Assembly (NCBI GenBank): GCA_013203145.1
Contig: JABMOV010000111.1
Coordinates: 1 to 41,510 of the forward strand
Direction of reading: 5' to 3'
Length of the DNA: 41,510 nucleotides
From: Fidelibacterota bacterium
Lineage (GTDB): Bacteria; Fidelibacterota; Marinisomatia; Marinisomatales; JABMOV01
The notes under the pieces are model-generated. The model had not been told where the DNA came from, made no database searches, and was given only the letters and a program-made list of their open reading frames with translations. Below are positions 26,993 to 35,049 of this stretch, piece after piece; the first letter of the stretch is position 1; every line of letters begins with the position of its first letter. The translations under genes and the position numbers were made by a program.

Positions 26993-28537
26993 TCAAAATG
27001 TAAATCCGAATCGGATAGTTGTTTCTATTATATCTGGTCCATCAATTGGTTTTGAAATGATGAAACCTATTTCATGGTCATCATCGTCATGATCTTCATT
27101 GAAATTGAATCCTAATCCAACAGATTTAAACATTTCATCATAATGGTTCATGAGATCAGAATGTGTATAATCAGAATTATCCCAAGCATGGCCAATATCA
27201 ATAAATGTAAATACACCAAATCCATGATCCAAAAACTCAGGTGTAAAGTGCAGTTCAATATTGGTCTGAATCATTTGATTACCTGTTTGTATTTTGTATG
27301 GATATGCGGCTACAGATCCTAAACCACCAATCCCAAACATGCGATGAATAGGTAATACCCCCATGGATGTACCAACGATTGTTCTGTTTCGTATAACAAG
27401 TCCTTTGGAGAATTCCCAATTAATAATCCCTAATCCGAAAATACGTGTATTATCACCCATGGGATTCACTTCAAGACCATTTTCATAATAACTGCTAACA
27501 TTGACCATTCCAGCAAATCCAGTTCTAAATGGATTAAAGTGCTTAGTCCGTGTTGCGATGGTTGATTCAACATACTCGGCTTTCCCAGGTGCTATGTTAA
27601 TATTAGGTCGTAGTTGACGATTCTTTTCGAAAAGGCTCCACAAATCAATAACTGGAAGTGTATCTTGATCAACAGAAGACCAACTCATTTTCACTTTAAG
27701 AAAAGAAATATCAAATCCAAAACCGGCTGAAATACCTTGCTCCTCCCAATGATCTAAGAAATCCTGTCTGGCAAAAATGTTGGCTACAGTGTTTTCATTT
27801 TTATGAAGGCGATAACCATCATCTGTGCGCGATTCTTTAAAAGCGCTAATAAAAAGTATCAGATTATTATTGATGCCAAAACCACGTTCAAAGCCAAGTC
27901 TACCAATCAAATCACCTGGGCCAAATCGGTATCCAAGATTAGTTGTCAATTTAAAGGAAGATCGACCGCGTCGATCCCACTTTTCATTAATTGGATTTAT
28001 GACTAAACCCTCATTACGATTATAATAAAAAATAGTAAAATCAGGGAATATCCAGTCAGATCGAGCTCGTTCGCTTCGTCTATCCAGAATTAAGTCAGAT
28101 TCTCCTTTGACGATAGCTTCTTGTTCATATTCACGATATACTAATCCTTCTTTTAAATTGGTTTCAATAACAGATCCATTAATCTGGGCACCATCCTCAG
28201 TGTGAATGGAACCTCCAATGGTGATGACTTTCCCCTCAATTATTGCAGTACTATTCAGGAAAACATCCCCACCCACTAAAGTGATCGTACCATAGACCGT
28301 ACCGTCGACAATAAGATTTCCACCAATGATGCGGATTTTATCATTGGAAACTGTATTGACTTCAACGGTATAATCTCCAAATAGTCTCATTTCCTGTGCA
28401 GTTTGTCCCGCACCTAGAACTCGATCAACAATATCATTAATCTGCTCAGATTCATCAATCGGAGTATAGTTGGGCATAGTTGTTTGCGAATAAACAACTG
28501 TAATAAGTAATAGGATTCCCGTAATTGAATATTTCAT
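26993..28537 (-). CDS. Bactofilin-like repeats fused to Omp85/BamA-type barrel
   Basis: A 514-residue protein with signal peptide (MKYSITGILLLITVVYSQ). Residues about 65-130 contain short beta-helical repeats (IIGGNLIVDGTVYGTITLVG, GDVFLNSTAIIEGKV, GGSIHTEDGAQINGSVIE), as in polymer-forming (bactofilin-like) domains. From about 165 to the end the sequence is barrel-like and matches the surface-antigen D15/Omp85 C-terminal pattern: GIGGLGSVAAYPYKIQTG, then MIQTNIELHF, FTFIDIGHAWD, VGLGFNF and a terminal ETTIRFGFTF. No POTRA domains are seen; the beta-helical part takes their place. A His/Asp-rich stretch (NEDHDDDDHE) near 483-492 lies just before the last strands and could bind metal. It is 3 bases from the beta-solenoid gene and in the same operon. 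Confidence 0.7.
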   Translation of the reverse strand: MKYSITGILLLITVVYSQTTMPNYTPIDESEQINDIVDRVLGAGQTAQEMRLFGDYTVEVNTVSNDKIRIIGGNLIVDGTVYGTITLVGGDVFLNSTAIIEGKVITIGGSIHTEDGAQINGSVIETNLKEGLVYREYEQEAIVKGESDLILDRRSERARSDWIFPDFTIFYYNRNEGLVINPINEKWDRRGRSSFKLTTNLGYRFGPGDLIGRLGFERGFGINNNLILFISAFKESRTDDGYRLHKNENTVANIFARQDFLDHWEEQGISAGFGFDISFLKVKMSWSSVDQDTLPVIDLWSLFEKNRQLRPNINIAPGKAEYVESTIATRTKHFNPFRTGFAGMVNVSSYYENGLEVNPMGDNTRIFGLGIINWEFSKGLVIRNRTIVGTSMGVLPIHRMFGIGGLGSVAAYPYKIQTGNQMIQTNIELHFTPEFLDHGFGVFTFIDIGHAWDNSDYTHSDLMNHYDEMFKSVGLGFNFNEDHDDDDHEIGFIISKPIDGPDIIETTIRFGFTF

Positions 28538-28540
28538 CGT

Positions 28541-29776
28541 TTAATCCTTTGAAATTGTGACATCACCAAAATGGCTGGATATAGATACGTTATGTTGGCC
28601 CGTTCCATGGATACCCGTTGCACGAAGTATCATACCGTCACGTTTTATATTTAATGGATATTCTGTTTCGAGAACTTCGCTCTCATCAGTCCCATCTATT
28701 CTAATATCAAATTTCGCCGAGAAATGTTCTGGAAGAATAAGGTAGACATCTCCAAAATTGTTTATTAACTCAATATCTTGAATTTCTTGATCATGGGTGG
28801 ATTTATGAATGATAATATCACCCACATTTGTAACTGCTTTAATTTGTCCACCTAAGTGATCGCCTTGAATGGAGCCAACCATTGTTTCCATATTGACGTT
28901 GCCAATAATGTGTTCTATATCGATATCACCGGCTGATGTAGCAACCCTGACATTACCAACTATATGACTTATTTCGAAATCTCCACCATCCGTTTGCATA
29001 TCAACATTCGCTGTAATTTCATCTATCTCAATATCACCACCCTGGGTTTTACCAATGATAGTTTGACCTTCAATTCCATTGAGTCTTATCTCTCCACCAG
29101 ATGTGTATACTTCGACATTCCCACGATTGAATTGAATATCTAAATCTCCACCACTTGTTTCGAGATACATTACACCTTCGGTATTATTTGTTTCAATGTC
29201 TCCGCCAGAGGTTAACAATTTAATATTGCCATGTGCATGACTTAGTTCTACATCTCCACCACTGGTAATTGCATTTATCTTCCCGGCAATTTGCTGCAAC
29301 TCAATATCACCACCAGCGGTTTGGATATCAATTTCTCCTGCAATGTTTTGACAAGATATATCCCCGCCCTGATTGATTAATTGAACACTGGTATGTTTGG
29401 GAATATGAATATCATATTCATATTCTACTTTTGATGACCAGCGTCCAGAACCAACAATTTTTATCATTCCATTCACTTCATCATAAAGAACTTCAGATCG
29501 GGATAATTCATATTCTTTCTCCGCCCAACGAATTTTTCTAGAAGTAATTTCTATCCGTTCAACGATCTGAACAGCGTTTCCAGGTTCTCCATAAATTTCT
29601 ATATCACCTTTTATGTTATGAGCATTGAGTACAAGTAAAGCATCTTTGTCAGTCTCAAATTGGTATATGGTTTCACCTGAATATTGTGCGTCTCCATCCA
29701 ATCCAAAAGAATTGAATATTTCTTGGCCATTTGCCAGATGGAAGAGCGAGAAAATGCTTACAACAAGTAATCTCAT
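28541..29776 (-). CDS. DUF4097-type beta-solenoid protein with 18-residue repeats
   Basis: A 411-residue exported protein (signal peptide MRLLVVSIFSLFHLANGQ). From about residue 131 to 330 it consists of about ten or eleven repeats of exactly 18 residues with consensus x-G-x-[IV]-x-[IV]-x-T-S-G-G-D-[IV]-x-[IL]; examples are AGKINAITSGGDVELSH, HGNIKLLTSGGDIETNN and RGNVEVYTSGGEIRLNG. Later units drift (TSAGDIDIEH, TMVGSIQGDH, TNVGDIIIHK). The regular spacing implies a right-handed beta-helix or toastrack-like fin. DUF4097 proteins are frequent beside ECF sigma or HEAT proteins in this group; function unknown. The ATG overlaps the anti-sigma stop (ATGA). Confidence 0.78.
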   Translation of the reverse strand: MRLLVVSIFSLFHLANGQEIFNSFGLDGDAQYSGETIYQFETDKDALLVLNAHNIKGDIEIYGEPGNAVQIVERIEITSRKIRWAEKEYELSRSEVLYDEVNGMIKIVGSGRWSSKVEYEYDIHIPKHTSVQLINQGGDISCQNIAGEIDIQTAGGDIELQQIAGKINAITSGGDVELSHAHGNIKLLTSGGDIETNNTEGVMYLETSGGDLDIQFNRGNVEVYTSGGEIRLNGIEGQTIIGKTQGGDIEIDEITANVDMQTDGGDFEISHIVGNVRVATSAGDIDIEHIIGNVNMETMVGSIQGDHLGGQIKAVTNVGDIIIHKSTHDQEIQDIELINNFGDVYLILPEHFSAKFDIRIDGTDESEVLETEYPLNIKRDGMILRATGIHGTGQHNVSISSHFGDVTISKD

Positions 29777-30759
29777 TGAACTACCTCAATTTCCTCATCC
29801 AAGTTTGAGTCATTTAAAGCGGCTACGATTGCTTTTGCCTGATTTCGAATAAATACATTTTCATCCATTAAGCCAACAACCTGAAGTGTAGGTATCATAT
29901 TTTTACCAGGAGACCGACCTATGATGGCTAGTGCTTCTTGTCTGACAGCTTCATTGTCATCTTCAAGTAATACTTTTTGGCAAGCGTCAAGTAACAATTC
30001 TGATGGTTCATAATATTGTAAAAGTCTAGCAGATTTCAATCGCATACCAACATTAGAATCGGATAACATGGATGAAATCAAAACCAATTCTGTTTCTTCG
30101 AGAGGTTCTAATTCCTCAACCAATTGCATAGCTTTAATTCGATTTCCTGCATTTTTGTCGTTAAGCAACATGTAATATAGAAGTTGCTGTACGTTTTGAT
30201 CTTCTAAATCTCCACTATATGTAAGGTCTTCATTTGTTTGAAATGCAAACTCAACTGGTGTGGACTTATTCCCTGTAAGGTGTAGCTTAGCATTTTCTAA
30301 CTGACCTTGCTTAAAAACTTCCTGTAATCGATTATCAGATTGAGCAGAAGACGATTGCATTTCTTGATCTACAAAAGCCCAACGTCCCACAAAGAATGCT
30401 ATCATGACATATGTTGCAATTGCCCAGGCTGGTTGTCTGGAATCAATTAGGATAGATACGGTTGATTCTTTAAATGATTTCCACCATGATTTTAAAGGTG
30501 AATATCTTTTTTCCATGGCTAATTGTTCGATGCGCCCACGAAGGAGATTCCGTTGGCTCTGCAAATATGCTTGATCTGGCTTGATTTGACAAATTGTATC
30601 GGTAAAGACCAATGATTCACGGATTTCATTTGTATAAGCTTTTATGTCAGCATTTGTAGCGAGGATATCCTCAAATGCTTTGGATTCTCTAGCATCTAAG
30701 GCCTCTAATACATAAAGAGTTGCTTCTTGTTTTAGTGAGTTTGATAGTGTTTTAGACAT
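29773..30759 (-). CDS. RskA-like anti-sigma factor with periplasmic HEAT repeats
   Basis: A 328-residue single-pass membrane protein. The N-terminus (LYVLEALDARESKAFEDILA, then ADIKAYTNEIRES) has the anti-sigma pattern of RskA-type proteins but no zinc-binding HxxxCxxC. A transmembrane segment lies at about residues 110-129 (PAWAIATYVMIAFFVGRWAF). The periplasmic part has HEAT-type helical repeats from about 200 to 318 (NRIKAMQLVEELEPL, NVGMRLKSARLLQYYEP, NEAVRQEALAIIGRSP, NVFIRNQAKAIVAAL). The gene overlaps the sigma-factor gene by 8 bases and the DUF4097 gene by 4. Expected role: hold the sigma factor at the membrane and release it on an envelope signal sensed by the HEAT domain. Confidence 0.8.
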   Translation of the reverse strand: MSKTLSNSLKQEATLYVLEALDARESKAFEDILATNADIKAYTNEIRESLVFTDTICQIKPDQAYLQSQRNLLRGRIEQLAMEKRYSPLKSWWKSFKESTVSILIDSRQPAWAIATYVMIAFFVGRWAFVDQEMQSSSAQSDNRLQEVFKQGQLENAKLHLTGNKSTPVEFAFQTNEDLTYSGDLEDQNVQQLLYYMLLNDKNAGNRIKAMQLVEELEPLEETELVLISSMLSDSNVGMRLKSARLLQYYEPSELLLDACQKVLLEDDNEAVRQEALAIIGRSPGKNMIPTLQVVGLMDENVFIRNQAKAIVAALNDSNLDEEIEVVQ

Positions 30760-31309
30760 ATCGATATTCCTTTAATGCAACGCGCAATTTTTCCATGGCA
30801 CGAAATAAATATTTTTTTACGGTTCCCTCAGAGACTCCCATTATGGCTGCAATATCTTTGATTTTCAATTTTTGCAAATGCTTGAGGATAAATACCGTAC
30901 GCTGTTGTTTTGGTAGGATAGTTAAACATTCCTTTACAGCGCCTCTTACTTCATCACTAGGTGTTTCATCCAGTTCGTCTGCTGCAACCCAATTTAAAGG
31001 GTCATAGTCATTATCTGGTCCAGGGTCAACAATATGCATGCGAGAACGTTTCCGATGATAATTATATGCCGTATTGACGGTGATGCGATATAACCAGGTA
31101 TAGAATTCACTACGGAACTCAAACTGATTGATATACTTGAAGGCTTTTAGGAAAACATCCTGGTAAAGATCTTCAGCATCTTTTTCATTTTTTGTCATTT
31201 GATAGGCTAATATCATAATCCTCTCATCATGTTTTGTAACCAGTTCATGGAAAGCAGTGTGATTTCCACTTTGGGCTTGAAGGATGAGTTGTCTTGTATT
31301 ACTGTCCAC
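30752..31309 (-). CDS. ECF-family RNA polymerase sigma factor
   Basis: A 185-residue sigma factor with the two expected regions: sigma2 at about 24-92 (MILAYQMTKNEKDAEDLYQDVFLKAFKYINQF, then FYTWLYRITVNTAYNYHRK) and sigma4 at about 128-180 (CLTILPKQQRTVFILKHLQKL, IKDIAAIMGVSEGTVKKYLFRAMEKL). An acidic linker joins them. It heads a five-gene operon with its anti-sigma factor and three envelope proteins, so it probably controls these genes and itself. An inverted repeat, GAGTA-AATA-TACTC at 31367-31380, lies 58-71 bases upstream of the start and may be a control site. Confidence 0.93.
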   Translation of the reverse strand: MDSNTRQLILQAQSGNHTAFHELVTKHDERIMILAYQMTKNEKDAEDLYQDVFLKAFKYINQFEFRSEFYTWLYRITVNTAYNYHRKRSRMHIVDPGPDNDYDPLNWVAADELDETPSDEVRGAVKECLTILPKQQRTVFILKHLQKLKIKDIAAIMGVSEGTVKKYLFRAMEKLRVALKEYRYV

Positions 31310-31395
31310 GATTATGCGTGAATTACGGAAATACGACCTTTATATATACAATAGGTTGTCATAGAAGAGTAAATATACTCGAAAAAGGCAAAGGA

Positions 31396-31436
31396 TTGAA
31401 GGACGCCATTGGCTATAAAGTAATGGCATCCTTCAA
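31396..31436 (-). terminator. Hairpin downstream of mdh, probable terminator
   Basis: A 15-base-pair stem (arms 31396-31410 and 31422-31436, one G-U pair) with an inner G-U closing a loop that contains GCTATAAAGT on the plus strand. On the minus strand it follows the mdh stop by 8 bases and is followed by pyrimidine-rich DNA (TCCTTTGCCTTTTTC); the T-run is interrupted, so termination may be imperfect. The loop is the same 10-mer as in the terminator at 14673. Confidence 0.6.
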
Positions 31437-31444
31437 AGTGAAAA

Positions 31445-32380
31445 CTATAATCCAGTTTCAGCGACTGTCTTCTCTACGGCATTTAGGGTATTCTTTAAAG
31501 CTGAACTTTCTTCTTCTGTAAGTTCAAACTCTAAAACTTTTTCTACCCCACCAGATCCTATTACGGATGGAACGCCAATAAAGTATCCATTTATACCAAA
31601 TTCACCTTCACAGTATGATGCACAGGGAATAACACGCTTCTTATCATGCAAAAAACTTTCAGCCATTTCTATTGCTGATTGTGCAGGCGCATAGTAAGCA
31701 GAACCATTACCCAATAGTTTTACAATTTCACCTCCAGCGACCCGAGTTCGATCTTCAATCTCTTTAATGCGTTCAGCTGAAATCAAAGATGTGACTGGAA
31801 CACCACCAACTGTGGCATATCTGGTAATCGGAACCATGGTATCGCCATGTCCACCTAATACCATACAGGTTACATCTTGTACGGAGAAACCAGTTTCCAT
31901 TGCGATAAATGTTCTAAAGCGCGCACTGTCTAATGCTCCAGCCATTCCAACGACCATATTCGATGAAAAACCTGAATATTTATGGAAAGCATAAACCATG
32001 GCATCCAAAGGATTCGATATGACTATAACAAAAGCATTTGGTGCAACGTTTTTGATCATTTCAGCAACGTTTTTGATTATGCCTAGATTGATTCCTAATA
32101 AATCTTCACGATTCATTCCGGGTTTACGTGGAATACCGGCAGTAATGATTACAACATCAGAGTCTTTTAAATCTTCAGGATTTGAACTTCCTGTGAGATT
32201 TATGTCGTACCCATCGTGGGGACGGAGTTGCATGATATCCAACGCTTTCCCCTGAATCATACCTTCGGCTTTTGGGATATCATAAATAACCACATCACCC
32301 AATTCTTTCTGTGCGGCTAATAAGGCAAGGTTTCCCCCAATTTGTCCACCCCCAATTAACGAAATTTTATTACGTGACAT
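31445..32380 (-). CDS. mdh: Malate dehydrogenase
   Basis: A 311-residue NAD-dependent enzyme interconverting malate and oxaloacetate in the citric acid cycle. The NAD fold starts with ISLIGGGQIGGNLALLAA. The substrate loop reads GIPRKPGMNREDLL; Arg before KPGM is the malate-type residue (lactate dehydrogenases have Gln). NPLDAMVY, GMAGALDSARFRTFIA and the catalytic GGHGDTMVP block are all present. Length and motifs match the lactate-dehydrogenase-like bacterial MDH group common in FCB phyla. Good ribosome site (AAGGAGACTAAA). It stands alone between terminator-like hairpins; a perfect inverted repeat at 32401-32416 lies just upstream of the ribosome site and may be an operator. Confidence 0.96.
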   Translation of the reverse strand: MSRNKISLIGGGQIGGNLALLAAQKELGDVVIYDIPKAEGMIQGKALDIMQLRPHDGYDINLTGSSNPEDLKDSDVVIITAGIPRKPGMNREDLLGINLGIIKNVAEMIKNVAPNAFVIVISNPLDAMVYAFHKYSGFSSNMVVGMAGALDSARFRTFIAMETGFSVQDVTCMVLGGHGDTMVPITRYATVGGVPVTSLISAERIKEIEDRTRVAGGEIVKLLGNGSAYYAPAQSAIEMAESFLHDKKRVIPCASYCEGEFGINGYFIGVPSVIGSGGVEKVLEFELTEEESSALKNTLNAVEKTVAETGL

Positions 32381-32400
32381 TTTAGTCTCCTTATTCTTTT

Positions 32401-32416
32401 CAAATCGAACGATTTG
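32401..32416. promoter_or_regulatory. Inverted repeat upstream of mdh
   Basis: CAAATCG-AA-CGATTTG is a perfect 7-base inverted repeat with a 2-base centre, 21-36 bases upstream of the mdh ATG. It lies between the rplU-rpmA terminator and the mdh ribosome site. A 2-base loop is poor for an RNA hairpin, so a dimeric regulator site is more likely. Confidence 0.4.
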
Positions 32417-32429
32417 TAATGATAATTAT

Positions 32430-32466
32430 GCCTAAAAATACAAAACCCCACGATAACGTGGGGTTT
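32430..32466 (-). terminator. Intrinsic terminator of the rng-rplU-rpmA operon
   Basis: AAACCCCACG (32443-32452) and CGTGGGGTTT (32457-32466) form a perfect 10-base stem with a 4-base loop. On the minus strand the stem is followed by TTGTATTTTT. It starts 30 bases after the rpmA stop. Confidence 0.9.
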
Positions 32467-32495
32467 GAAAGATGGATTATTTTGTTGTTGTGTTA

Positions 32496-32747
32496 TTAGT
32501 TAAGAACACTAACAAGTTTACGGTCACGTCCTTGTTTGCTGAATTTTACAATACCATCAGCAGTTGCAAATAAGGAATCGTCACCAGCACGTTTTACATT
32601 ATTCCCAGGGTGGATTTTTGTACCACGTTGTTTCAGGATAATTCCGCCAGATAGTATGGATTGTCCATCAGCAACTTTAACACCGAGCCGCTTCGCATTT
32701 GAGTCGCGACCATTTCTGGAGCTTCCTTGACCTTTCTTATGTGCCAT
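32496..32747 (-). CDS. rpmA: 50S ribosomal protein L27
   Basis: An 83-residue ribosomal protein with the diagnostic L27 N-terminus [20 protein letters not shown] and [27 protein letters not shown]. The flexible N-terminal tail reaches the peptidyl-transferase centre. It starts at MAHKK with no precursor extension, unlike the cleaved form of Firmicutes. It follows rplU by 2 bases in the conserved rplU-rpmA order and is followed by a strong terminator. Confidence 0.97.
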   Translation of the reverse strand: MAHKKGQGSSRNGRDSNAKRLGVKVADGQSILSGGIILKQRGTKIHPGNNVKRAGDDSLFATADGIVKFSKQGRDRKLVSVLN

Positions 32748-32749
32748 AA

Positions 32750-33118
32750 TTATTTATCCTTCGTTTCTTCAACTTTTGGTTTTGCCGGGGCTTTTTTTGC
32801 AGGAGCCTTTGTTTGGATAGCATTTACTTCAAGTAAAGTATATCCTTGGCGATGTCCATTTTTACGTTGATAGCCTTTACGGCGTTTTTTCTTGTAAACA
32901 AGGATTTTGCGGTCGCGACCATGTTCTAGAACTGTGGCCGTTACTGTTGCATTTTTCACCGTAGGTGTTCCTACAGTTACTTTTTCCCCGTCATCAACTA
33001 AGAGGACTTCTTCTAATTTAATTTTTTTACCAATGTCACTGGACTGTGTAGGTACTTTGACCCGACTTCCGTTCGTGACAGTAAACTGTTTTCCACTAAT
33101 AATTATGATAGCTTGCAT
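32750..33118 (-). CDS. rplU: 50S ribosomal protein L21
   Basis: A 122-residue protein. I place the start at the ATG at 33118, because TTGGAG just upstream is its ribosome site; a longer frame from a TTG at 33130 would put that site inside the coding region. The core is typical L21: [38 protein letters not shown] and [25 protein letters not shown] Lys/Ala/Pro-rich tail of about 20 residues ([19 protein letters not shown]) follows, a common low-complexity extension. It sits between the ribonuclease gene and rpmA. Confidence 0.95.
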   Translation of the reverse strand: MQAIIIISGKQFTVTNGSRVKVPTQSSDIGKKIKLEEVLLVDDGEKVTVGTPTVKNATVTATVLEHGRDRKILVYKKKRRKGYQRKNGHRQGYTLLEVNAIQTKAPAKKAPAKPKVEETKDK

Positions 33119-33153
33119 TTTCAACTCCAATAAAGCCTATAAATTTATAATGA

Positions 33154-34689
33154 TTAATTGTGTGTTTCAACATCAAGTTCTTCAGTTATGTCTACATCGT
33201 CTTTGCTACGAATAAATCTGAAATCATTACGGGATACTTTTTGATCTGCTTCTATTTTAATATGAACAAAATTTTGCCACATTAATCCGCGAAGAACTTT
33301 TTTCTTCTGTGTTTTCAAGAAATCAGCATTATCTGGATGCATGACTAATTTAAGTCTCAGATTGTTGTGTTTTGATTTATATCGTCGCAACCAATGATCT
33401 ATTCGCGTAACCAATGTATCTTTTGCAATAATATGCCCTGATCCGTGACAGGTTGGACATTCATCTGTCATGGAATCAAGAAGACTTAACCGAATTCTCT
33501 GGCGGGTCATTTCAAGTAACCCGAAATCAGAGATAGGGGACACAGCAACTTTTGCGCGATCCTTTTTTAGTTCCTTGCGGATTTCATAATATACTTTCCG
33601 CTTGTTCTCTTCTTCACGTAAATCAATAAAATCAATTACGATTAATCCCGATAAATCTCTTAAACGTAATTGACGTGCAACTTCACGAGCAGCTTCTAAG
33701 TTTATTTTTAGAGAATTCTCCTCGTGAATTTTTTTACCAACAAAACGACCGCTATTAACATCAACCACAACCATAGCTTCGGTTTTTTCTATAATTAAAT
33801 ACGCACCACTTTTCAGCCATACTTTTGCACGCATGAGCTTGTCGATTTCAGCTTCAATTCCCATGCTTTCGAATAAAGGTGCCTTTAGCTTGTAAAACTC
33901 TAAGCGATTTGCCAGGTTAGGTGATACATCTTCAAGGTAAGTCTCAAGTTTACGAAATGTCTTTTTTGAATCAATGATGATCTTACTTACATCAGATGTA
34001 AGAAGGTCGCGTATAACACTGGCGGCTGTTTCTAAATCTTCGTAGACCAATGTGGGAGAAGCAACTTTTTCGGCCTTTTTTTCAAGTTTGATCCAGTGCT
34101 CAAGGAGCATTTCATAGTCTTTACTGATATTTTCGTCACTTTTTCCTTCAGCAACCGTACGGACAATAAGACCAAATCCCTTATCTTTGAGTTTACTGGC
34201 CATATTCCGCAAACGTCGACGCTCATATTTGTCCCAAACCTTTTTAGAAATACCGATATAATTCCCACCAGGAACCAATACAAGCAATCTGCCAGGAATA
34301 GCAATTTCCGTAGTTACACGAGGACCTTTGCTGGCAAAGGGTTCCTTAATAACTTGAACATAAATATCCTGTCCAGTATGTAGGTCAACCGCAATATTAT
34401 CGTGTGAGTTGTGTTTTTTACTCTTGGGCTGATCGTCATCATATTCATCAATGATATATTCAGAAGTGTGTATTTCCGAGAAGGGTAAAAAGGCATTTAT
34501 TTCATAGCCAATATTGACAAATGCAGCTTGCATGCCAGGCAGTACATTTTCGACTATTCCTTTATAGATATTGCCGACCATCCGTTGTTGATCTTGTTTT
34601 TCAACATAGACCTCAACAAGCCGATCGTCTTCTAAGATGGCGATTCGAGATTCGCCCATACTTTCATTTATATAGATTTCTTTTTTCAC
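33154..34689 (-). CDS. rng: Ribonuclease E/G
   Basis: A 511-residue endoribonuclease for rRNA maturation and mRNA turnover. The likely start is the GTG at 34689 (KKEIYINESMGESRIAILED, the usual RNase G opening); an in-frame GTG at 34734 would add 15 unsupported residues. An S1 domain lies at about 35-130 (VGNIYKGIVENVLPGMQAAF), then the RNase H-like part, the two catalytic Asp segments (VVVDVNSGRF and IVIDFIDLREEENKRKV), and the zinc-link CPTCHGSGH. The C-terminus lacks the long scaffold of proteobacterial RNase E, so it is RNase G-like. An Asp/Lys-rich insertion (IDEYDDDQPKSKKHNSHDN) sits in the S1 region. Location next to rplU-rpmA is a conserved arrangement. Confidence 0.95.
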   Translation of the reverse strand: MKKEIYINESMGESRIAILEDDRLVEVYVEKQDQQRMVGNIYKGIVENVLPGMQAAFVNIGYEINAFLPFSEIHTSEYIIDEYDDDQPKSKKHNSHDNIAVDLHTGQDIYVQVIKEPFASKGPRVTTEIAIPGRLLVLVPGGNYIGISKKVWDKYERRRLRNMASKLKDKGFGLIVRTVAEGKSDENISKDYEMLLEHWIKLEKKAEKVASPTLVYEDLETAASVIRDLLTSDVSKIIIDSKKTFRKLETYLEDVSPNLANRLEFYKLKAPLFESMGIEAEIDKLMRAKVWLKSGAYLIIEKTEAMVVVDVNSGRFVGKKIHEENSLKINLEAAREVARQLRLRDLSGLIVIDFIDLREEENKRKVYYEIRKELKKDRAKVAVSPISDFGLLEMTRQRIRLSLLDSMTDECPTCHGSGHIIAKDTLVTRIDHWLRRYKSKHNNLRLKLVMHPDNADFLKTQKKKVLRGLMWQNFVHIKIEADQKVSRNDFRFIRSKDDVDITEELDVETHN

Positions 34690-35019
34690 CGCTATCCCGC
34701 ATTTCTTGGGCAATCCGACATGCGTCGGTATCACGTATTGTTAATAATAGCGCGGTCTAATTCTAGACGTGCGATTGTATCTATGGCAGGGATGTCGATT
34801 AAGGAGGGGTATAAGAATAAAACTTAATGGTGCTCAAATGAGCGGTAAAAATGTTTGGAATTGATCCTTAAACGGGTCTCCGCCGATGTGAAAGATAGCC
34901 GCGTTCAAACATCTCTACAAGAAATAATTATTTTGGATATGGACAGGTAAAATGACAAATCAATGTAATGATTGGGATAAATATTTCTAATAAATTTAAT
35001 TGTATAGAGTCCAATTCTC
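34690..35019. other. Non-coding divergent region between rng and metH
   Basis: About 330 bases with no credible gene. It must hold the rng promoter on the minus strand; a weak candidate is TTGAGC, 17 bases, TTATAC (reading right to left, about 34817-34845). GTCTA-ATTC-TAGAC at 34755-34768 is a small inverted repeat that would fall in the rng leader. The only frames are a few codons long. I see no tRNA or known riboswitch here. Confidence 0.5.
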
Positions 35020-35046
35020 TTGATCCTGAAATGAAAATATTATAAA
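35020..35046 (+). promoter_or_regulatory. Candidate metH promoter
   Basis: TTGATC at 35020-35025 and TATAAA at 35041-35046, 15-base spacer, followed by CTTTG. Read as a Bacteroidota-type promoter it is TTG, 20 bases, then TAAACTTTG. Either reading places the transcript start at about 35052-35055, right at the 5' edge of the riboswitch aptamer. Confidence 0.45.
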
Positions 35047-35049
35047 CTT

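Noticed and set aside
31294..31521. Plus-strand ORF across the mdh 3' end and the sigma-gene promoter region
   Set aside because: It is antisense to mdh and runs through the terminator hairpin; no ribosome site or recognisable protein features.
33119..33130. TTG start extending rplU by four residues
   Set aside because: This TTG overlaps the GGAG ribosome site of the ATG at 33118, and L21 proteins normally begin at the later Met.
34952..34990. 12-codon ORF upstream of metH
   Set aside because: No ribosome site, no notable composition, and it ends before the candidate promoter of metH; likely chance.
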